From assembly GCF_037027445.1 (NCBI RefSeq), contig NZ_JBANDL010000002.1, positions 3,534,001 to 3,598,000 of the forward strand: a stretch of 64,000 nucleotides of DNA, read 5' to 3'. The translations under genes were made by a program, and so were the position numbers. The stretch's first letter is position 1, and the number at the start of each line of letters is the position of its first letter. This document shows, piece after piece, positions 9,111 through 19,958 of the stretch. This DNA comes from Lysobacter firmicutimachus (lineage in GTDB: Bacteria; Pseudomonadota; Gammaproteobacteria; Xanthomonadales; Xanthomonadaceae). The notes under the pieces were generated by a model. The model was given only the letters and a program-made list of their open reading frames with translations. It did not search any database and was not told the origin of the DNA.

Positions 9111-9869
9111 CTACCGCGCTTTGCGCCGGCGCCGTTGCCGCAGGCGATACAACAGCAATAGCGCGAAGCCGACCGCGACCGCGAACCAGCCCGGCGACCA
9201 TCCGCCCGGCGCCGCGTTCGCGTTCGCCGCCGGCGCCGTGCGTGCCGGCGCGGCCGCCAAAGCGGCGGCGGCGGCTTCCGGCAACAGCCGCCAGCGGCCG
9301 TCGCGCAGCTCCAGCTTGCCTTCCAGCGCCGGCAGACGCAGTTCGCGCCAACTCACCCGCAAATCGCCGATCTGCGGGTCCAGCGGATTCTCCGCACTGC
9401 CCAGGCCGTCGCCCTCGGGCTGGAAGGTCGCCGCCAGATTGGCCGGCAAACGGCTGAAATTGGGCCGGAACACCCGCCACTCGCCGATCGTGCGCAGCAC
9501 GTCGACCTGGATCGGCCTGCCGTCCAGGGTCGCGTCCTGCGCCCACCAACGCTTGTTTTCCAGCGGCATGCGCGCCGGATTGACGTGGCCCGGAGCGAAT
9601 CCGGCCGAATCGATCGGCGCGGCGTTCCAGACTCGTTCGTAGCCCTTGCCGGTGAATCGCCACTGATACATCTCGACCCGGCGATCCAGGCCGAACTGAC
9701 GCGTCTCGACGCCGAAATCGCGATCGACCACGCGCTTGCCGGCGACCGGCTCGCCCAAGGGCTCGGCGTCTTCGGCCGGTTGCGCCCGGGCCTGCGCGGC
9801 GAAGGCGAGGCCGGCCAGCGCGAACAGCGCGATGGCCCATCCTCGGCTGCGCGCGCGCGCCAGCGTCAT
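9111..9869 (-). CDS. TMEM43-family membrane protein
   Basis: A 252-residue protein with an N-terminal signal or anchor ([19 protein letters not shown], about residues 11-29) and a C-terminal membrane helix ([18 protein letters not shown]) ending in a basic tail. The region between, with [30 protein letters not shown] and [13 protein letters not shown], resembles the TMEM43 family found in animals and bacteria. Bacterial members have no established function; the topology suggests most of the chain is periplasmic. It overlaps the upstream hydrolase gene by four bases (ATGA), so the two are translationally coupled. The Ala-rich stretch before the last helix looks like a flexible linker. Confidence 0.7.
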   Translation of the reverse strand: MTLARARSRGWAIALFALAGLAFAAQARAQPAEDAEPLGEPVAGKRVVDRDFGVETRQFGLDRRVEMYQWRFTGKGYERVWNAAPIDSAGFAPGHVNPARMPLENKRWWAQDATLDGRPIQVDVLRTIGEWRVFRPNFSRLPANLAATFQPEGDGLGSAENPLDPQIGDLRVSWRELRLPALEGKLELRDGRWRLLPEAAAAALAAAPARTAPAANANAAPGGWSPGWFAVAVGFALLLLYRLRQRRRRKAR

Positions 9870-10756
9870 GCCGCCAGCGCCCTCGCCTGCAATTCGGCGA
9901 CTTCGTGCGCGGTGCCGAACTTGCCCTTGTCGTCGCGCACCACCTGGGCCAGGGCGCACCCCGGATCGTGGGTGAAGAACAGATGCACGTTGCGCGCCAG
10001 CTTGTCGCTCAGAAAGGCCTTCTTCTCGTCGATCAACAGCTCGGCGTTGCGGTCGTAGCCCATCGTGATCGGCACGTGCACCCAGGGCCGGCCGGGGATC
10101 AGGTCGGCGCAGAACACCACGCCGCCGTGCGGCTGGCCGTCGACGAGTTCCGGGCCGACGATCTCGGCCAGCATCAGCCCCGGTGTGTGGCCGTCGCTGT
10201 AGTGGAAACGCACGCGGTCGCCGAGCAGCTTGGAATGCGCGCCCTCGACCAACTCCAATCGGCCGGTGGCTTCCAGCAGGCCCGGCAATTCCGGAATGAA
10301 GCTGGCGCGGTCGCGCGGATGCGGTTGCAGCGCGCGCCGGTAATGCTCGCGGCCGACCAGGTAATGCGCGTTCGGGAACAGCAGCCGCGGCGCCTGGCCT
10401 TCGGCCCACGGCGCCAGCAGGCCGCCGGCGTGGTCGAAGTGCAGATGCGACAGCACCACCACGTCGATGTCTTCCGGCGCGAAACCGGCCGCGGCCAACG
10501 AATCGATCAGCACGTGGCGCTCTTCGACCACGCCGTATCGCTCGCGCAGCTTGGGCTCGAAAAAGGCGCCGATGCCGGCCTCGAACAACACCGTCTTGCC
10601 GGCCAGCGGCGTCGCCAGCAGCGCCCGGCACGCCAGTTCGATGCGGTTGGCCTCGTCGGGCGGCGACCACTTCGCCCACATCGCGCGCGGCGCGTTGCCG
10701 AACATCGCACCGCCGTCGAGCTTCTGCGAATTGCCCAGGATCGACCAGAGTTTCAT
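9866..10756 (-). CDS. Metallo-beta-lactamase-fold hydrolase
   Basis: A 296-residue protein of the metallo-beta-lactamase superfamily. The dinuclear metal motif is [10 protein letters not shown] (H104, H106, D108, H109); further ligands are likely in [10 protein letters not shown] and [10 protein letters not shown]. There is no signal peptide, so it should be cytoplasmic. The general plan is that of lactonases and glyoxalase-II-like enzymes; a quorum-quenching lactonase role is possible but cannot be decided from motifs. The gene is followed, with a four-base overlap, by the TMEM43-like gene. Confidence 0.85.
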   Translation of the reverse strand: MKLWSILGNSQKLDGGAMFGNAPRAMWAKWSPPDEANRIELACRALLATPLAGKTVLFEAGIGAFFEPKLRERYGVVEERHVLIDSLAAAGFAPEDIDVVVLSHLHFDHAGGLLAPWAEGQAPRLLFPNAHYLVGREHYRRALQPHPRDRASFIPELPGLLEATGRLELVEGAHSKLLGDRVRFHYSDGHTPGLMLAEIVGPELVDGQPHGGVVFCADLIPGRPWVHVPITMGYDRNAELLIDEKKAFLSDKLARNVHLFFTHDPGCALAQVVRDDKGKFGTAHEVAELQARALAA

Positions 10757-10842
10757 GGCTGCACCGCCCGTTCGGGCGTCGGCTGAGAAAGCTAGATTCT
10801 AGGCTTCAATGCGTGAATCGGGAATGGAGCCGGTGCAGCGGA

Positions 10843-10943
10843 GATTGGGGATTGGGGATTGGGGATTGGGGATTGGGGATTCGGGATTGGCAAAGCTGCG
10901 GCGTTCCGCTTTTGCGAATCCCCAATCCCCAATCCCCAATCCC
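10843..10943. repeat. GGGATT intergenic hairpin repeat, copy 1
   Basis: Four or more tandem GGGATTG/GGGGATT units on the left arm face GAATCCCCAATCCCC units on the right arm, with about 30 bases between, so the whole can fold into a long hairpin. It fills the gap between two minus-strand genes. Related copies are at 23437, 26393, 48893 and 52078. Confidence 0.85.
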
Positions 10944-10947
10944 GGCT

Positions 10948-11547
10948 TTACTGCGGCGTCGTAGTCGTCGCGAAATGGAAGATGAACTCGCCGTCGCGGC
11001 CGTTGTCGCCGGCCAGCACGCGCACCGGCGGCAGGTTCTGGCCGGCGCGCAAGGTCGCGCTGCCGCTGGCGTGGGCCTTGAGGATCAGGCCGGCGGAGCG
11101 GCCGCCGATCTTGACCGGCATTTCCTGGCCCGGCACCAGCACCACCTGGCCCATCGACGGATCGCTGGTGCGCGGGCTGACGATGCGGGCGTCGTCGGCA
11201 TCGCTGTAGTCGCGTGCCGGTAGTTCGAACAGATCCTCGCCGCCGGCGCTGACGTCGAAGGTCCAGGCGGTGCTGCCGTTGGTGCCGTCGTTGACGACTT
11301 CGATCCGTTGCAGGGTCAGCAGCACGGTGTAGCGCGAAGGCGCCTGCGGCTTGGCGGGCGCAGGCGTCGCCGTTACCGCCGGCTGGGCCGCGGGCGTCGG
11401 CGCGGCGGCCGGCTTTTCCTTGAAGCCGCCGATCTCGCGGACGTTGTTGATCAAGGTGGTGAGAGCGACGAGGAATGCGACCAGGGCGATCGAGATCGCC
11501 GGCACCCGGGTATACCAACGCTTGTCCTCGTCCTTGTCCCCGCTCAC
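10948..11547 (-). CDS. Hypothetical membrane-anchored protein
   Basis: A 199-residue protein with one N-terminal membrane helix (VPAISIALVAFLVALTTLI, about 15-33) after a charged cytoplasmic start MSGDKDEDKRW. An Ala/Pro linker (about 45-70) then leads to a roughly 125-residue, beta-rich domain that should be periplasmic. I recognise no family. The domain has the look of a beta-sandwich (RYTVLLTLQRIEVVNDG and MPVKIGGRSAGLILKAH). It stands alone between the repeat at 10843-10943 and the gamma-glutamyltransferase gene on the same strand. Confidence 0.6.
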   Translation of the reverse strand: MSGDKDEDKRWYTRVPAISIALVAFLVALTTLINNVREIGGFKEKPAAAPTPAAQPAVTATPAPAKPQAPSRYTVLLTLQRIEVVNDGTNGSTAWTFDVSAGGEDLFELPARDYSDADDARIVSPRTSDPSMGQVVLVPGQEMPVKIGGRSAGLILKAHASGSATLRAGQNLPPVRVLAGDNGRDGEFIFHFATTTTPQ

Positions 11548-11639
11548 CTTGCGCCCCTGACTGTGTGATGGCCGTCGCCGTTGCGCGGCAATCTACCGCG
11601 CCGCCCGGCCGCCGCGCCATCGCGGCGGCGGCAGGCCGC

Positions 11640-13406
11640 TCAGCGATCGCTCAGCAGCACATCGGCCTGGCCGACCGGATTGCGCGGATCGGTGCCGCCG
11701 GACAGGGTGTTGTCGCGCCGGTCCCACATCACCGTCTGCAGATTGCCCCAGTGGGACTCGCCGGCGTTGACCTTGTGCCCCATCGCCTGCAGCTTGGCCA
11801 CGGTGGCGGCGTCGAGCGCGCCGGCCTCGGCCGAGATCGCGTCGGGGAACCACTGGTGGTGGATGCGCGGCTGCGCCGCGACCTGCTGCGGCGCCAGCCC
11901 GGCGTCGTAGGCCAGCACCGCCAGCAGCACCTGGGTGATGATCCGGCTGCCGCCCGGGGCGCCCACCGCGATCACCTTCTCAGCCGACTCCAGGAAGCTC
12001 GGAGTCATCGAGCTGAGCATGCGCTTGCCCGGCTCCGGCGCGTTGGCGGCGAAGCCCATCACGCCGAAGGCGTTGGGCGTGCCCGGGCGCAGGGCGAAAT
12101 CGTCCATCTCGTTGTTGAGCAGCACGCCGGTGCCCGGCGCGACCATGCCCGAGCCGTACAGCAGGTTCACGGTCTGGGTCGCCGAGACCCGGTTGCCCTC
12201 GCCGTCGATGATCGAGAAGTGAGTGGTTTCCTCGTCTTCCAGCGGCGCCGGCTGGCCCGACAGCAGGTCGCTAGGAGTGGCCTTTTCGGGATGGATGGTG
12301 GCGCGCAGGCCGGCGGCGTAATCGGCGCTGGTCAGCCGCGCCAGCGGCACCTTCACGAAATCCGGATCGCCCAGGTAGATGGTGCGGTCGCGATACGCGC
12401 GGCGCATGGCCTCGACGATGAGGTGGGTGCGATGGGCCGGATCGAGCTTGGCCAGATCCCAGCCCTGCAGCATCTGCAGGATTTCGGCCATCGCCACTCC
12501 GCCGGAGGACGGCGGCGGTGCGGTGACGATGTCCCAGCCGCGGTACTTCAGCCGCAGCGGTTCGCGTTCGACCACCTTGTAGCCGGACAGCTCGTCGGCG
12601 CGCCACTGGCCGCCCTCTTCCTTCACCGCCTTGAGCAGCTTGGCGCCGACTTCGCCGCGGTAGAAGCCGTCGAAGCCCTTGGCTGCCAGCAGTTCCAGCG
12701 TATGCGCCAGGTCCGGCTGCTTGAGGACCTCGCCTTCCTTCGGCGGCGTGCCGTCGGCGAGGAACACTGCGCGGGTGCCGCGGTAGCGCTCCATCACCTC
12801 GCGCCGGCCGGCATAGCCCTTCTCCAGCCGCGCATACACCGGGAAGCCTTCGCGGGCGATGCGGATCGCCGGCGCCAGCGAAGTCTTCAGCGGCAACTTG
12901 CCGTACTTCTGCGCCAGGTGGACCAGCGCCGCCGGCAAGCCGGGAATGCCGGCCGACCACGGGCCGTTGGTGGCGCGGTCGCGATTGAGCTCGCCCTTGG
13001 CGTCCAGGTACGCGGCCGGCGTCGCCGCGGCCGGCGCGGTCTCGCGCGCGTCGACGAAGATGTCGCGGCCGCTCTTGGCTTCGTGCAGCAGGAAGAAACC
13101 GCCGCCGCCGATGCCGGAGCTGATCGGTTCGACCACCGACAACGCCGCCGACACGGCGATCGCCGCGTCGAAGGCGTTGCCGCCGGCGCGCACGATCTCC
13201 AGCCCGGCCTGGGTCGACAGCGAATGCGCGCTGGCGATCGCGGTGCCGGGCGGATGGGCGAAGCGGCGCGCGCTGTCGGCCGGCGCGGCGGCCGATGCGG
13301 GCGCCGGCGCGGCGTCCTGCGCGAAGGCGGGCGCGGCGAGCAGCAGCAGCGAGGCCAGCAACCAGGGGAACGTCGAACCGGCTCGCGGCCGCATCGCCTT
13401 GCGCAT
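11640..13406 (-). CDS. ggt: Gamma-glutamyltransferase
   Basis: A periplasmic N-terminal-nucleophile enzyme that cleaves glutathione and transfers gamma-glutamyl groups. The 588-residue precursor has a signal peptide (FPWLLASLLLLAAPAFA). Family motifs are GGNAFDAAIAVSAALSVVEPI, GIGGGGFFLL and the autocleavage site EDEETTHFSIID, where the first Thr of TTH becomes the nucleophile and splits the chain into large and small subunits. GSRIITQVLL and the C-terminal GGTDPRNPVG also fit. The ATG at 13404-13406 has AGGAG in front. It starts five bases after the ferredoxin stop codon, so the two genes are in one operon. Confidence 0.95.
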   Translation of the reverse strand: MRKAMRPRAGSTFPWLLASLLLLAAPAFAQDAAPAPASAAAPADSARRFAHPPGTAIASAHSLSTQAGLEIVRAGGNAFDAAIAVSAALSVVEPISSGIGGGGFFLLHEAKSGRDIFVDARETAPAAATPAAYLDAKGELNRDRATNGPWSAGIPGLPAALVHLAQKYGKLPLKTSLAPAIRIAREGFPVYARLEKGYAGRREVMERYRGTRAVFLADGTPPKEGEVLKQPDLAHTLELLAAKGFDGFYRGEVGAKLLKAVKEEGGQWRADELSGYKVVEREPLRLKYRGWDIVTAPPPSSGGVAMAEILQMLQGWDLAKLDPAHRTHLIVEAMRRAYRDRTIYLGDPDFVKVPLARLTSADYAAGLRATIHPEKATPSDLLSGQPAPLEDEETTHFSIIDGEGNRVSATQTVNLLYGSGMVAPGTGVLLNNEMDDFALRPGTPNAFGVMGFAANAPEPGKRMLSSMTPSFLESAEKVIAVGAPGGSRIITQVLLAVLAYDAGLAPQQVAAQPRIHHQWFPDAISAEAGALDAATVAKLQAMGHKVNAGESHWGNLQTVMWDRRDNTLSGGTDPRNPVGQADVLLSDR

Positions 13407-13411
13407 CGGGT

Positions 13412-13660
13412 TTACTCCTGTTGTAGACGCCGCAGCTTCTCTAGCAACTGCAGCTCGGATTCGGGGTGTTCCGGGTCCTTGTCGATGCACTCGACCGGAC
13501 AGACGACCACGCATTGCGGCTCGTCGTAGTGGCCGACGCACTCGGTGCAGCGCGCCGGATCGATCACATAGATGGTCTCGCCCTGGGCGATGGCCTGGTT
13601 CGGGCAGGCCGGCTCGCAGACGTCGCAGTTGACGCAGAGTTCGTTGATCTTGAGCGACAT
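13412..13660 (-). CDS. YfhL-type 2[4Fe-4S] ferredoxin
   Basis: An 82-residue ferredoxin with two cluster-binding sets: CVNCDVCEPACPNQA near residue 9, and CTECVGHYDEPQCVVVCPVEC near residue 38, with the longer insertion between the Cys residues typical of the YfhL/alvin type. Such small electron carriers often lie close to coaD, as here. The coding end overlaps the ribosome-binding site of ggt. The bases between this gene and the lipoprotein (13661-13873) contain a terminator hairpin. Confidence 0.93.
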   Translation of the reverse strand: MSLKINELCVNCDVCEPACPNQAIAQGETIYVIDPARCTECVGHYDEPQCVVVCPVECIDKDPEHPESELQLLEKLRRLQQE

Positions 13661-13817
13661 GGCGGGAAAGTCCGGCGGAGGGCGCGATTGCCTGTGCCGG
13701 TCGGGAGCCCAGTGTAGGCCCCGGCGCGGGCCCGGCATAGCCGGCGGCCGGGACGCTGTATATCGGCGCCGGCCCGCGCCGGCCTCGGCGCATTGCCGCA
13801 ACGCGGTGCGCAAACGA

Positions 13818-13841
13818 TTCGGGCCGCGAACGCGGCCCGAA
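13818..13841 (-). terminator. Terminator-like hairpin after the lipoprotein gene
   Basis: Arms TTCGGGCCGCG and CGCGGCCCGAA with a two-base centre, then TCGTTTG in the minus-strand direction. It lies about 30 bases after the stop of the lipoprotein gene. Confidence 0.5.
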
Positions 13842-13873
13842 CCGATGCGGCGGCAGCGCGCGGGCGCTGCGGC

Positions 13874-14368
13874 TTACTTCACTTCGGCGAAGACATAGTT
13901 GACGCCGGCCGGGGTCACGGCGGCCTTGACGCGCTCGTTGTCGACGGCGTCGCCGATGAAGATGAACTTCACGCCCTTCATCGTCGCCGGGTCGACCTTG
14001 GCGAACGAGGCCACGGCCAGGTCGGCGGTCTTGGCCGAGCTCGGCGAGCCGAACGCGACCAGGTTGCCCTCGAGGATGCCGCGCGACATGTCGACCTGGG
14101 CCTTTTCCAGCATCAGGTCGTAGTCGCGCTGGAAGGTCGGCGAATCCGGCGCCGGCAGGACGTAGACGTAGGTGCTGCCGCTGATGCCGTCCAGGTTGCG
14201 CTTGACCACGTCGGTCAGATACGCGTTCCAGGCGTTCTCGTCGTTGGTCTTCGGCGCCGGCAGCGGCGCGGCCTCGGCGGCGACCTCCTTCTTCTCCTCT
14301 TTCTGGCACGCGGCCACGAACGGCAGCGCCAGGCAGGCGATCAGCAGCAGGCGGGAGGAAGTCTTCAT
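13874..14368 (-). CDS. Predicted lipoprotein of unknown function
   Basis: A 164-residue protein with a lipoprotein signal: MKTSSRLLLIACLALPFVAAC, with the modified Cys at residue 21. A charged linker QKEEKKE follows. The mature part (about 45-164) is a compact alpha/beta domain with SGSTYVYVLPAPDS, a Lys/Asp-rich middle and GVKFIFIGDAVDNERVK near the end. Xanthomonads carry similar proteins next to coaD, but I know no function. AAGGGG lies in front of the ATG. It is on the same strand as coaD, 44 bases downstream. Confidence 0.75.
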   Translation of the reverse strand: MKTSSRLLLIACLALPFVAACQKEEKKEVAAEAAPLPAPKTNDENAWNAYLTDVVKRNLDGISGSTYVYVLPAPDSPTFQRDYDLMLEKAQVDMSRGILEGNLVAFGSPSSAKTADLAVASFAKVDPATMKGVKFIFIGDAVDNERVKAAVTPAGVNYVFAEVK

Positions 14369-14412
14369 CGTATGCCCCTTAGGTATTGGCTTTGGTGTGA
14401 CGTGTTGGGAGG

Positions 14413-15664
<1,252 letters not shown>

Positions 15665-15729
15665 CGGGAGGGTTTGCGGGCCGGTGCTAGCATGTAGCAA
15701 TTCTCGCGCATGCCCCCACGTTCCGTCTC

Positions 15730-17073
15730 ATGGTCAGTTTTTTTCGCCGCAAGAAGCCCGAAACCGCTGCCGGAACGCCTGCGTCCGAGCGCCGCTACAG
15801 CACCGAGGAACTGGCCGCCGCCTTCCCCGGTGCCCAGCCGCGCGCGGCCGAACCGGTCGCGGCCGAACCCGCGCCGGCGGCGGTAACGCCGGCCGCCGAA
15901 GCGCCGCCGGCCGGCCCGGCCCCGGCCCCGGCCGAGCAAGCCCCCATCCAGGCGACCCCGCTAGCAACGCCGGCGATCGGTTCGCCCACCGCACCGGCGG
16001 CTCGCGCCGCCGAACCGCCCATCCCGGCCGAAGTCGTCGCCGCGGCCCTGGAGGTCGAGCCGCCGCTCCGCGACGACGAGGTGCCGCTACCGGCCGCACC
16101 GGCGCCGAGCGCGCCCGCCGCGCTGGACTACGTCGACAAGCCCGCCGCCGCACCCGGCAAGCCCGGCTGGCGCGAACGCCTGCGCGGCAGCGTGTTCGCG
16201 CGCAGCTTCGGCGGTCTGTTCTCGCGCAATCCGCGCCTGGACGACGACCTGCTCGACGAGATCGAGACCGCGCTGATCACCGCCGACGTCGGCGTAACCG
16301 CCACCACCCAGTTGGTCGAAGGTCTGCGCAAGCGGATGAAGTCGCGCGAGTTCGCCGACGCCAACGCCCTGCTCGCGGCGCTGCGCACAGAACTCATCGC
16401 GCTGCTGCAGCCGGTCGCCAAGCCGCTGCAGATCGACTCCCAGGCCAAGCCCTTCGTGCTGCTGACCGTCGGCGTCAACGGCGTCGGCAAGACCACCACC
16501 ATCGGCAAGCTGGCCAAGCGCTTCCGCGACGAAAACCGGTCGCTGATGCTGGCCGCCGGCGACACCTTCCGCGCCGCCGCGGTCGCCCAACTGCAAGCCT
16601 GGGGCGAACGCAACGGCGTGCCGGTGGTGGCCCAGGGCCAGAACGCCGACGCCGCTTCGGTCGCCTTCGACGCCTTGCAGGCGGCCAAAGCGCGCGGCAC
16701 CCAGGTGCTGATCGCCGACACCGCCGGACGCCTCCACACCCAGCAAGGGCTGATGGCCGAGCTGGGCAAAATCCGCCGCGTGCTCGGCAAGGTCGACCCG
16801 ACCGCGCCGCACGAAGTGCTGATGGTGATCGACGGCACCACCGGCCAGAACGCGCTGTCGCAGCTGCGCCAGTTCCACGCCGCGGTCGGCGTCACCGGCC
16901 TGGTGGTGACCAAGCTGGACGGCACCGCCAAGGGCGGCGTGGTGTTCGCCCTGGCGCGCGAATTCGGCATTCCGATCCGCTTCGCCGGCATCGGCGAGCG
17001 CCCGGAAGATCTGCGCGTGTTCGACGCCGAAGCCTTCGTCGACGCCCTGCTGCCCGAAACGCTCGGCGGCTGA
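15730..17073 (+). CDS. ftsY: Signal recognition particle receptor FtsY
   Basis: The membrane-associated GTPase that receives SRP-bound ribosomes. It has 447 residues. The first 140 form an Ala/Pro/Glu-rich acidic region (the A domain, short and low-complexity here) after a basic start MVSFFRRKKPE. The NG domain follows: GVNGVGKTTTIGKLA (P-loop), [38 protein letters not shown], and FAGIGERPEDLRVFD at the end. It heads a plus-strand group with the AsmA-like gene and mutY. Confidence 0.97.
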   Translation: MVSFFRRKKPETAAGTPASERRYSTEELAAAFPGAQPRAAEPVAAEPAPAAVTPAAEAPPAGPAPAPAEQAPIQATPLATPAIGSPTAPAARAAEPPIPAEVVAAALEVEPPLRDDEVPLPAAPAPSAPAALDYVDKPAAAPGKPGWRERLRGSVFARSFGGLFSRNPRLDDDLLDEIETALITADVGVTATTQLVEGLRKRMKSREFADANALLAALRTELIALLQPVAKPLQIDSQAKPFVLLTVGVNGVGKTTTIGKLAKRFRDENRSLMLAAGDTFRAAAVAQLQAWGERNGVPVVAQGQNADAASVAFDALQAAKARGTQVLIADTAGRLHTQQGLMAELGKIRRVLGKVDPTAPHEVLMVIDGTTGQNALSQLRQFHAAVGVTGLVVTKLDGTAKGGVVFALAREFGIPIRFAGIGERPEDLRVFDAEAFVDALLPETLGG

Positions 17074-17088
17074 GGCGCAGCCGCGCCC

Positions 17089-18420
17089 ATGTCCGCGCCG
17101 CCGGAGACCGCCGTCCCCGAACGACGACGCTGGCGCAGGCGCGTGCTCGTCGCCGCCGGCGCGGTGCTGGTCATGGTGCTGGCGCTGAGCTGGGTGTCGC
17201 AGCCCAGCCAGGTCAGCGCGATCCTGCTCGATCGCGTCGGCCAATCGCTCGGCCTGGAGCTCAGCGCCTCCGGCGCCAGCGAATACCGGTTGCGCGGCAC
17301 GCCGATGCTGGAAGTGCGCGGCCTGGTCGCGCGCCAACCCGGCGCGGCGACGCCGCTGCTGCGCGCCGAGCGCGTCTACCTGTCGCTGCCCTGGAGCACG
17401 ATCCGCGCCGCCGGCGCGGTGCTCGACGTCGAACGGATCGAACTCGATGCGCCGCAACTCGACCTGGCCGCACTGCAACGCTGGCTGGAGTCGCGGCCGC
17501 CCTCGCCCGGCCCGCTGCGGCTGCCGAGCCTGAGCCGCGGCGCGCGGGTCGAGCGCGGCCGGGTGATCGGCGCCGGCTGGTCGGTGGAACGCATCGCGAT
17601 CGATCTGCCGGTCTTGCACCCCGCACGACCGCTGCGCGGCCGGCTCGACGGCGAAGTCGTCGCCGCGCCGCTGCGGATTCCGTTCTCGCTTGCGGCGACC
17701 CTGCAGCGTCCGGCCGCCGGGCGCGGGCTCGGTCTGGCCGGCCGGGTCGACGTGGTCGCGCACGACTGGCGCCTGCCGATGCGCACCGTCGCCGGCGGTC
17801 GCCTGCACGCCGGCGACGACGGCCTCGGCCTGGACCGGCTGCGCCTGGGCGCGCAGGCGCGCTATCGCGCCGGCACCACCGATCTGCCGTTCGTGTTCGG
17901 CCTGGCCGGCCCGCTGCGCTACCGCGACGGCCGCCTGAGCCTGGCGCCGCTGGGCGCCGCGCTGCGCGGCCGCGACGCGGTGCCCCACCTCGACGGCACC
18001 GGCCGCTTCGCCTATGCGCAGCAGTTGGAACTGCAGTTGCAGGGCCGCCTGGCCGAATGGCCGCAGGCCTGGCCGACGCTGCCGCCGCCACTGGGGCAGT
18101 CGCGCTCGCCGCTGCCGTTTGCGCTCGATTACGCCGGCCCGGCCGATTTCTCCGCGACCGCCGCGCTGCGCCTGCAACGCGACGCGACCGTGTTCGACGG
18201 CCGCTTCCGCTTGCCCGAAGTGCTGGAGTGGGTCGATGCCGGCGCGCAAGGCTCGCTGCTGCCGCCGCTGCAAGGGCGCCTGCACACACCGCGGGCCGAA
18301 GTCTCCGGCGCGGTGCTCGAAGGCGTGCGGATCGAGATCGAGGACGATCCGCCGCCCACCGACTCAGCCCCCGCCCCAACCCGCGAACCGACCGCTAACG
18401 CCGCCCCGCCGAACCGATGA
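17089..18420 (+). CDS. AsmA-like membrane-anchored periplasmic protein
   Basis: A 443-residue protein with a basic cytoplasmic start and one N-terminal membrane helix (VLVAAGAVLVMVLALSWV, about 20-37). The rest is a long beta-rich domain whose opening, with SLGLELSASGASEYRLRGTPMLEVRGLVA, resembles AsmA/YhdP-like proteins involved in lipid traffic between membranes. The tail (about 410-443) is Pro/Thr-rich. It starts 15 bases after ftsY and its stop overlaps the mutY start by four bases (ATGA). The AsmA link is by general sequence pattern only. Confidence 0.65.
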   Translation: MSAPPETAVPERRRWRRRVLVAAGAVLVMVLALSWVSQPSQVSAILLDRVGQSLGLELSASGASEYRLRGTPMLEVRGLVARQPGAATPLLRAERVYLSLPWSTIRAAGAVLDVERIELDAPQLDLAALQRWLESRPPSPGPLRLPSLSRGARVERGRVIGAGWSVERIAIDLPVLHPARPLRGRLDGEVVAAPLRIPFSLAATLQRPAAGRGLGLAGRVDVVAHDWRLPMRTVAGGRLHAGDDGLGLDRLRLGAQARYRAGTTDLPFVFGLAGPLRYRDGRLSLAPLGAALRGRDAVPHLDGTGRFAYAQQLELQLQGRLAEWPQAWPTLPPPLGQSRSPLPFALDYAGPADFSATAALRLQRDATVFDGRFRLPEVLEWVDAGAQGSLLPPLQGRLHTPRAEVSGAVLEGVRIEIEDDPPPTDSAPAPTREPTANAAPPNR

Positions 18421-19481
18421 CCGCACCGCCCGTCCCAGCCACCGCCGACGCCTTCGCCGCCCGCCTGCTGGCGTGGTTCGACGTCAGCGGCCGCCACGAC
18501 CTGCCCTGGCAGCACCCGCGCACGCCGTACCGCGTGTGGCTGTCGGAAATCATGCTGCAACAGACCCAGGTCAAGACCGCGGCGCCGTATTTCGAACGCT
18601 TCGTCTCCGCGCTGCCGAGCCTGCCCGACCTGGCCGCAGCCGAACTCGACACCGTGCTCGGCCTGTGGTCGGGCCTGGGCTACTACGCCCGCGCGCGCAA
18701 TCTGCACGCGGCGGCCAAGCTCTGCGTCGAACGCCACGGCGGCGAACTGCCGCGCGATATCGACGCGCTGACCGCCCTGCCCGGCATCGGCCGCAGCACC
18801 GCCGCGGCGATCCTGGCCCAGGCCTGGGACGATCGCCACGCGATCCTCGACGGCAACGTCAAACGCGTGCTCAGCCGCTACCACGGCATCGACGGCTATC
18901 CGGGCCTGCCGGCGATCGAGCGGCAGTTGTGGACGCTGGCCGAATCGCACCTGCCGCAGACGCGCATGGTCGACTACACCCAGGCGCAGATGGACCTCGG
19001 CGCGACCTTATGCACGCGCGCCGACCCGTCCTGCATCCTGTGCCCGCTGCAGCACGACTGCGTCGCCCGCATCGAAGGCCGGGTCGCCGAACTGCCGACG
19101 CCCAAGCCCGGCAAGGCGGTACCGCAACGCCAGGCGCAGGTGTTGTGGCTGCTCGACGCGGACGGCCGGGTGCTGCTGCAGCGGCGTCCGCCGAGCGGCA
19201 TCTGGGCCGGGCTGTGGACGCTGCCGCAAAGCGAGGAAACCGCCGGCGCGCAGCAGTGGTTCGAGGCCCATGTACGCGGCGATTTCGCCGCCGGCGAGGC
19301 CTTGCCGGCGGTCGCGCACGCTTTCAGCCATTACAAGCTCGACCTGTGGCCGCGGCGCTGGCGCGGCATCGCCCTGCGCGGCGGGGTCGGCGACAATGAC
19401 GATCTGCGCTGGTTCGCGCGCGCCGAATTGGCCGCACTCGGCATTCCCGCGCCGATCCGCAAACTGATCGAAGCGGCCTGA
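18417..19481 (+). CDS. mutY: A/G-specific adenine glycosylase
   Basis: Removes adenine mispaired with 8-oxoguanine. It has 354 residues, the normal length. The catalytic Glu is E44 in WLSEIMLQQTQV. The helix-hairpin-helix is LTALPGIGRSTAAAIL, the catalytic Asp is D145 in ILDGNVKRVLSRY, and the iron-sulfur loop CTRADPSCILCPLQHDC has the C-x6-C-x2-C-x5-C spacing. A NUDIX-like C-terminal domain for 8-oxoguanine recognition follows (about 230-350). It is coupled by a four-base overlap to the AsmA-like gene and followed by yggX, a conserved mutY-yggX pairing. Confidence 0.97.
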   Translation: MTAPPVPATADAFAARLLAWFDVSGRHDLPWQHPRTPYRVWLSEIMLQQTQVKTAAPYFERFVSALPSLPDLAAAELDTVLGLWSGLGYYARARNLHAAAKLCVERHGGELPRDIDALTALPGIGRSTAAAILAQAWDDRHAILDGNVKRVLSRYHGIDGYPGLPAIERQLWTLAESHLPQTRMVDYTQAQMDLGATLCTRADPSCILCPLQHDCVARIEGRVAELPTPKPGKAVPQRQAQVLWLLDADGRVLLQRRPPSGIWAGLWTLPQSEETAGAQQWFEAHVRGDFAAGEALPAVAHAFSHYKLDLWPRRWRGIALRGGVGDNDDLRWFARAELAALGIPAPIRKLIEAA

Positions 19482-19514
19482 GCGCCGCACCGCATTCTCC
19501 CGGGACCCAACGAC

Positions 19515-19784
19515 ATGAGCCGCACCGTTTTCTGCGAATACGAACGCCGCGACACCGAAGGCCTGGACTTCGTGCCCTGGCCCGGCGAACTGGGCAAGCG
19601 CGTGTTCGCCCACATCGGCAAGGCCGGCTGGGCCGCCTGGCTGGCCCACCAGACCATGCTGATCAACGAGAACCGGCTGTCGCCGCTGGACCCCAAGCAT
19701 CGCGCCTTCCTCGAGGGCGAGATGGAAAAGTTCCTGTTCGGCGGCGGCGCGGAGAAGCCCGCAGGGTTCGTGCCTGAAGGCTAG
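19515..19784 (+). CDS. yggX: YggX-type Fe(II)-trafficking / oxidative protection protein
   Basis: An 89-residue cytoplasmic protein that protects iron-sulfur enzymes from oxidative damage. Family motifs are [19 protein letters not shown], with the conserved Cys at residue 7, and [19 protein letters not shown]. It lies 33 bases after mutY, whose product itself holds an iron-sulfur cluster. The 174 bases that follow, up to the convergent acetyltransferase, contain no gene that I can see. Confidence 0.95.
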   Translation: MSRTVFCEYERRDTEGLDFVPWPGELGKRVFAHIGKAGWAAWLAHQTMLINENRLSPLDPKHRAFLEGEMEKFLFGGGAEKPAGFVPEG

Positions 19785-19958
19785 GAATAGCCGAGTGCAG
19801 CGAGCGGCCAGCCAAAGCGGCATCGCGGGCGTTGCTCGCTCCGCACCTCTCCACGCTCGGCTCAGGAGCGGGCGAAGAGGAGCCCGTAGCGAGCGAAAGC
19901 GGCGTCGCGCCCGATTTGCTCACAACTCATTACTTACTCCTCCGCACTCGTTCCTGCT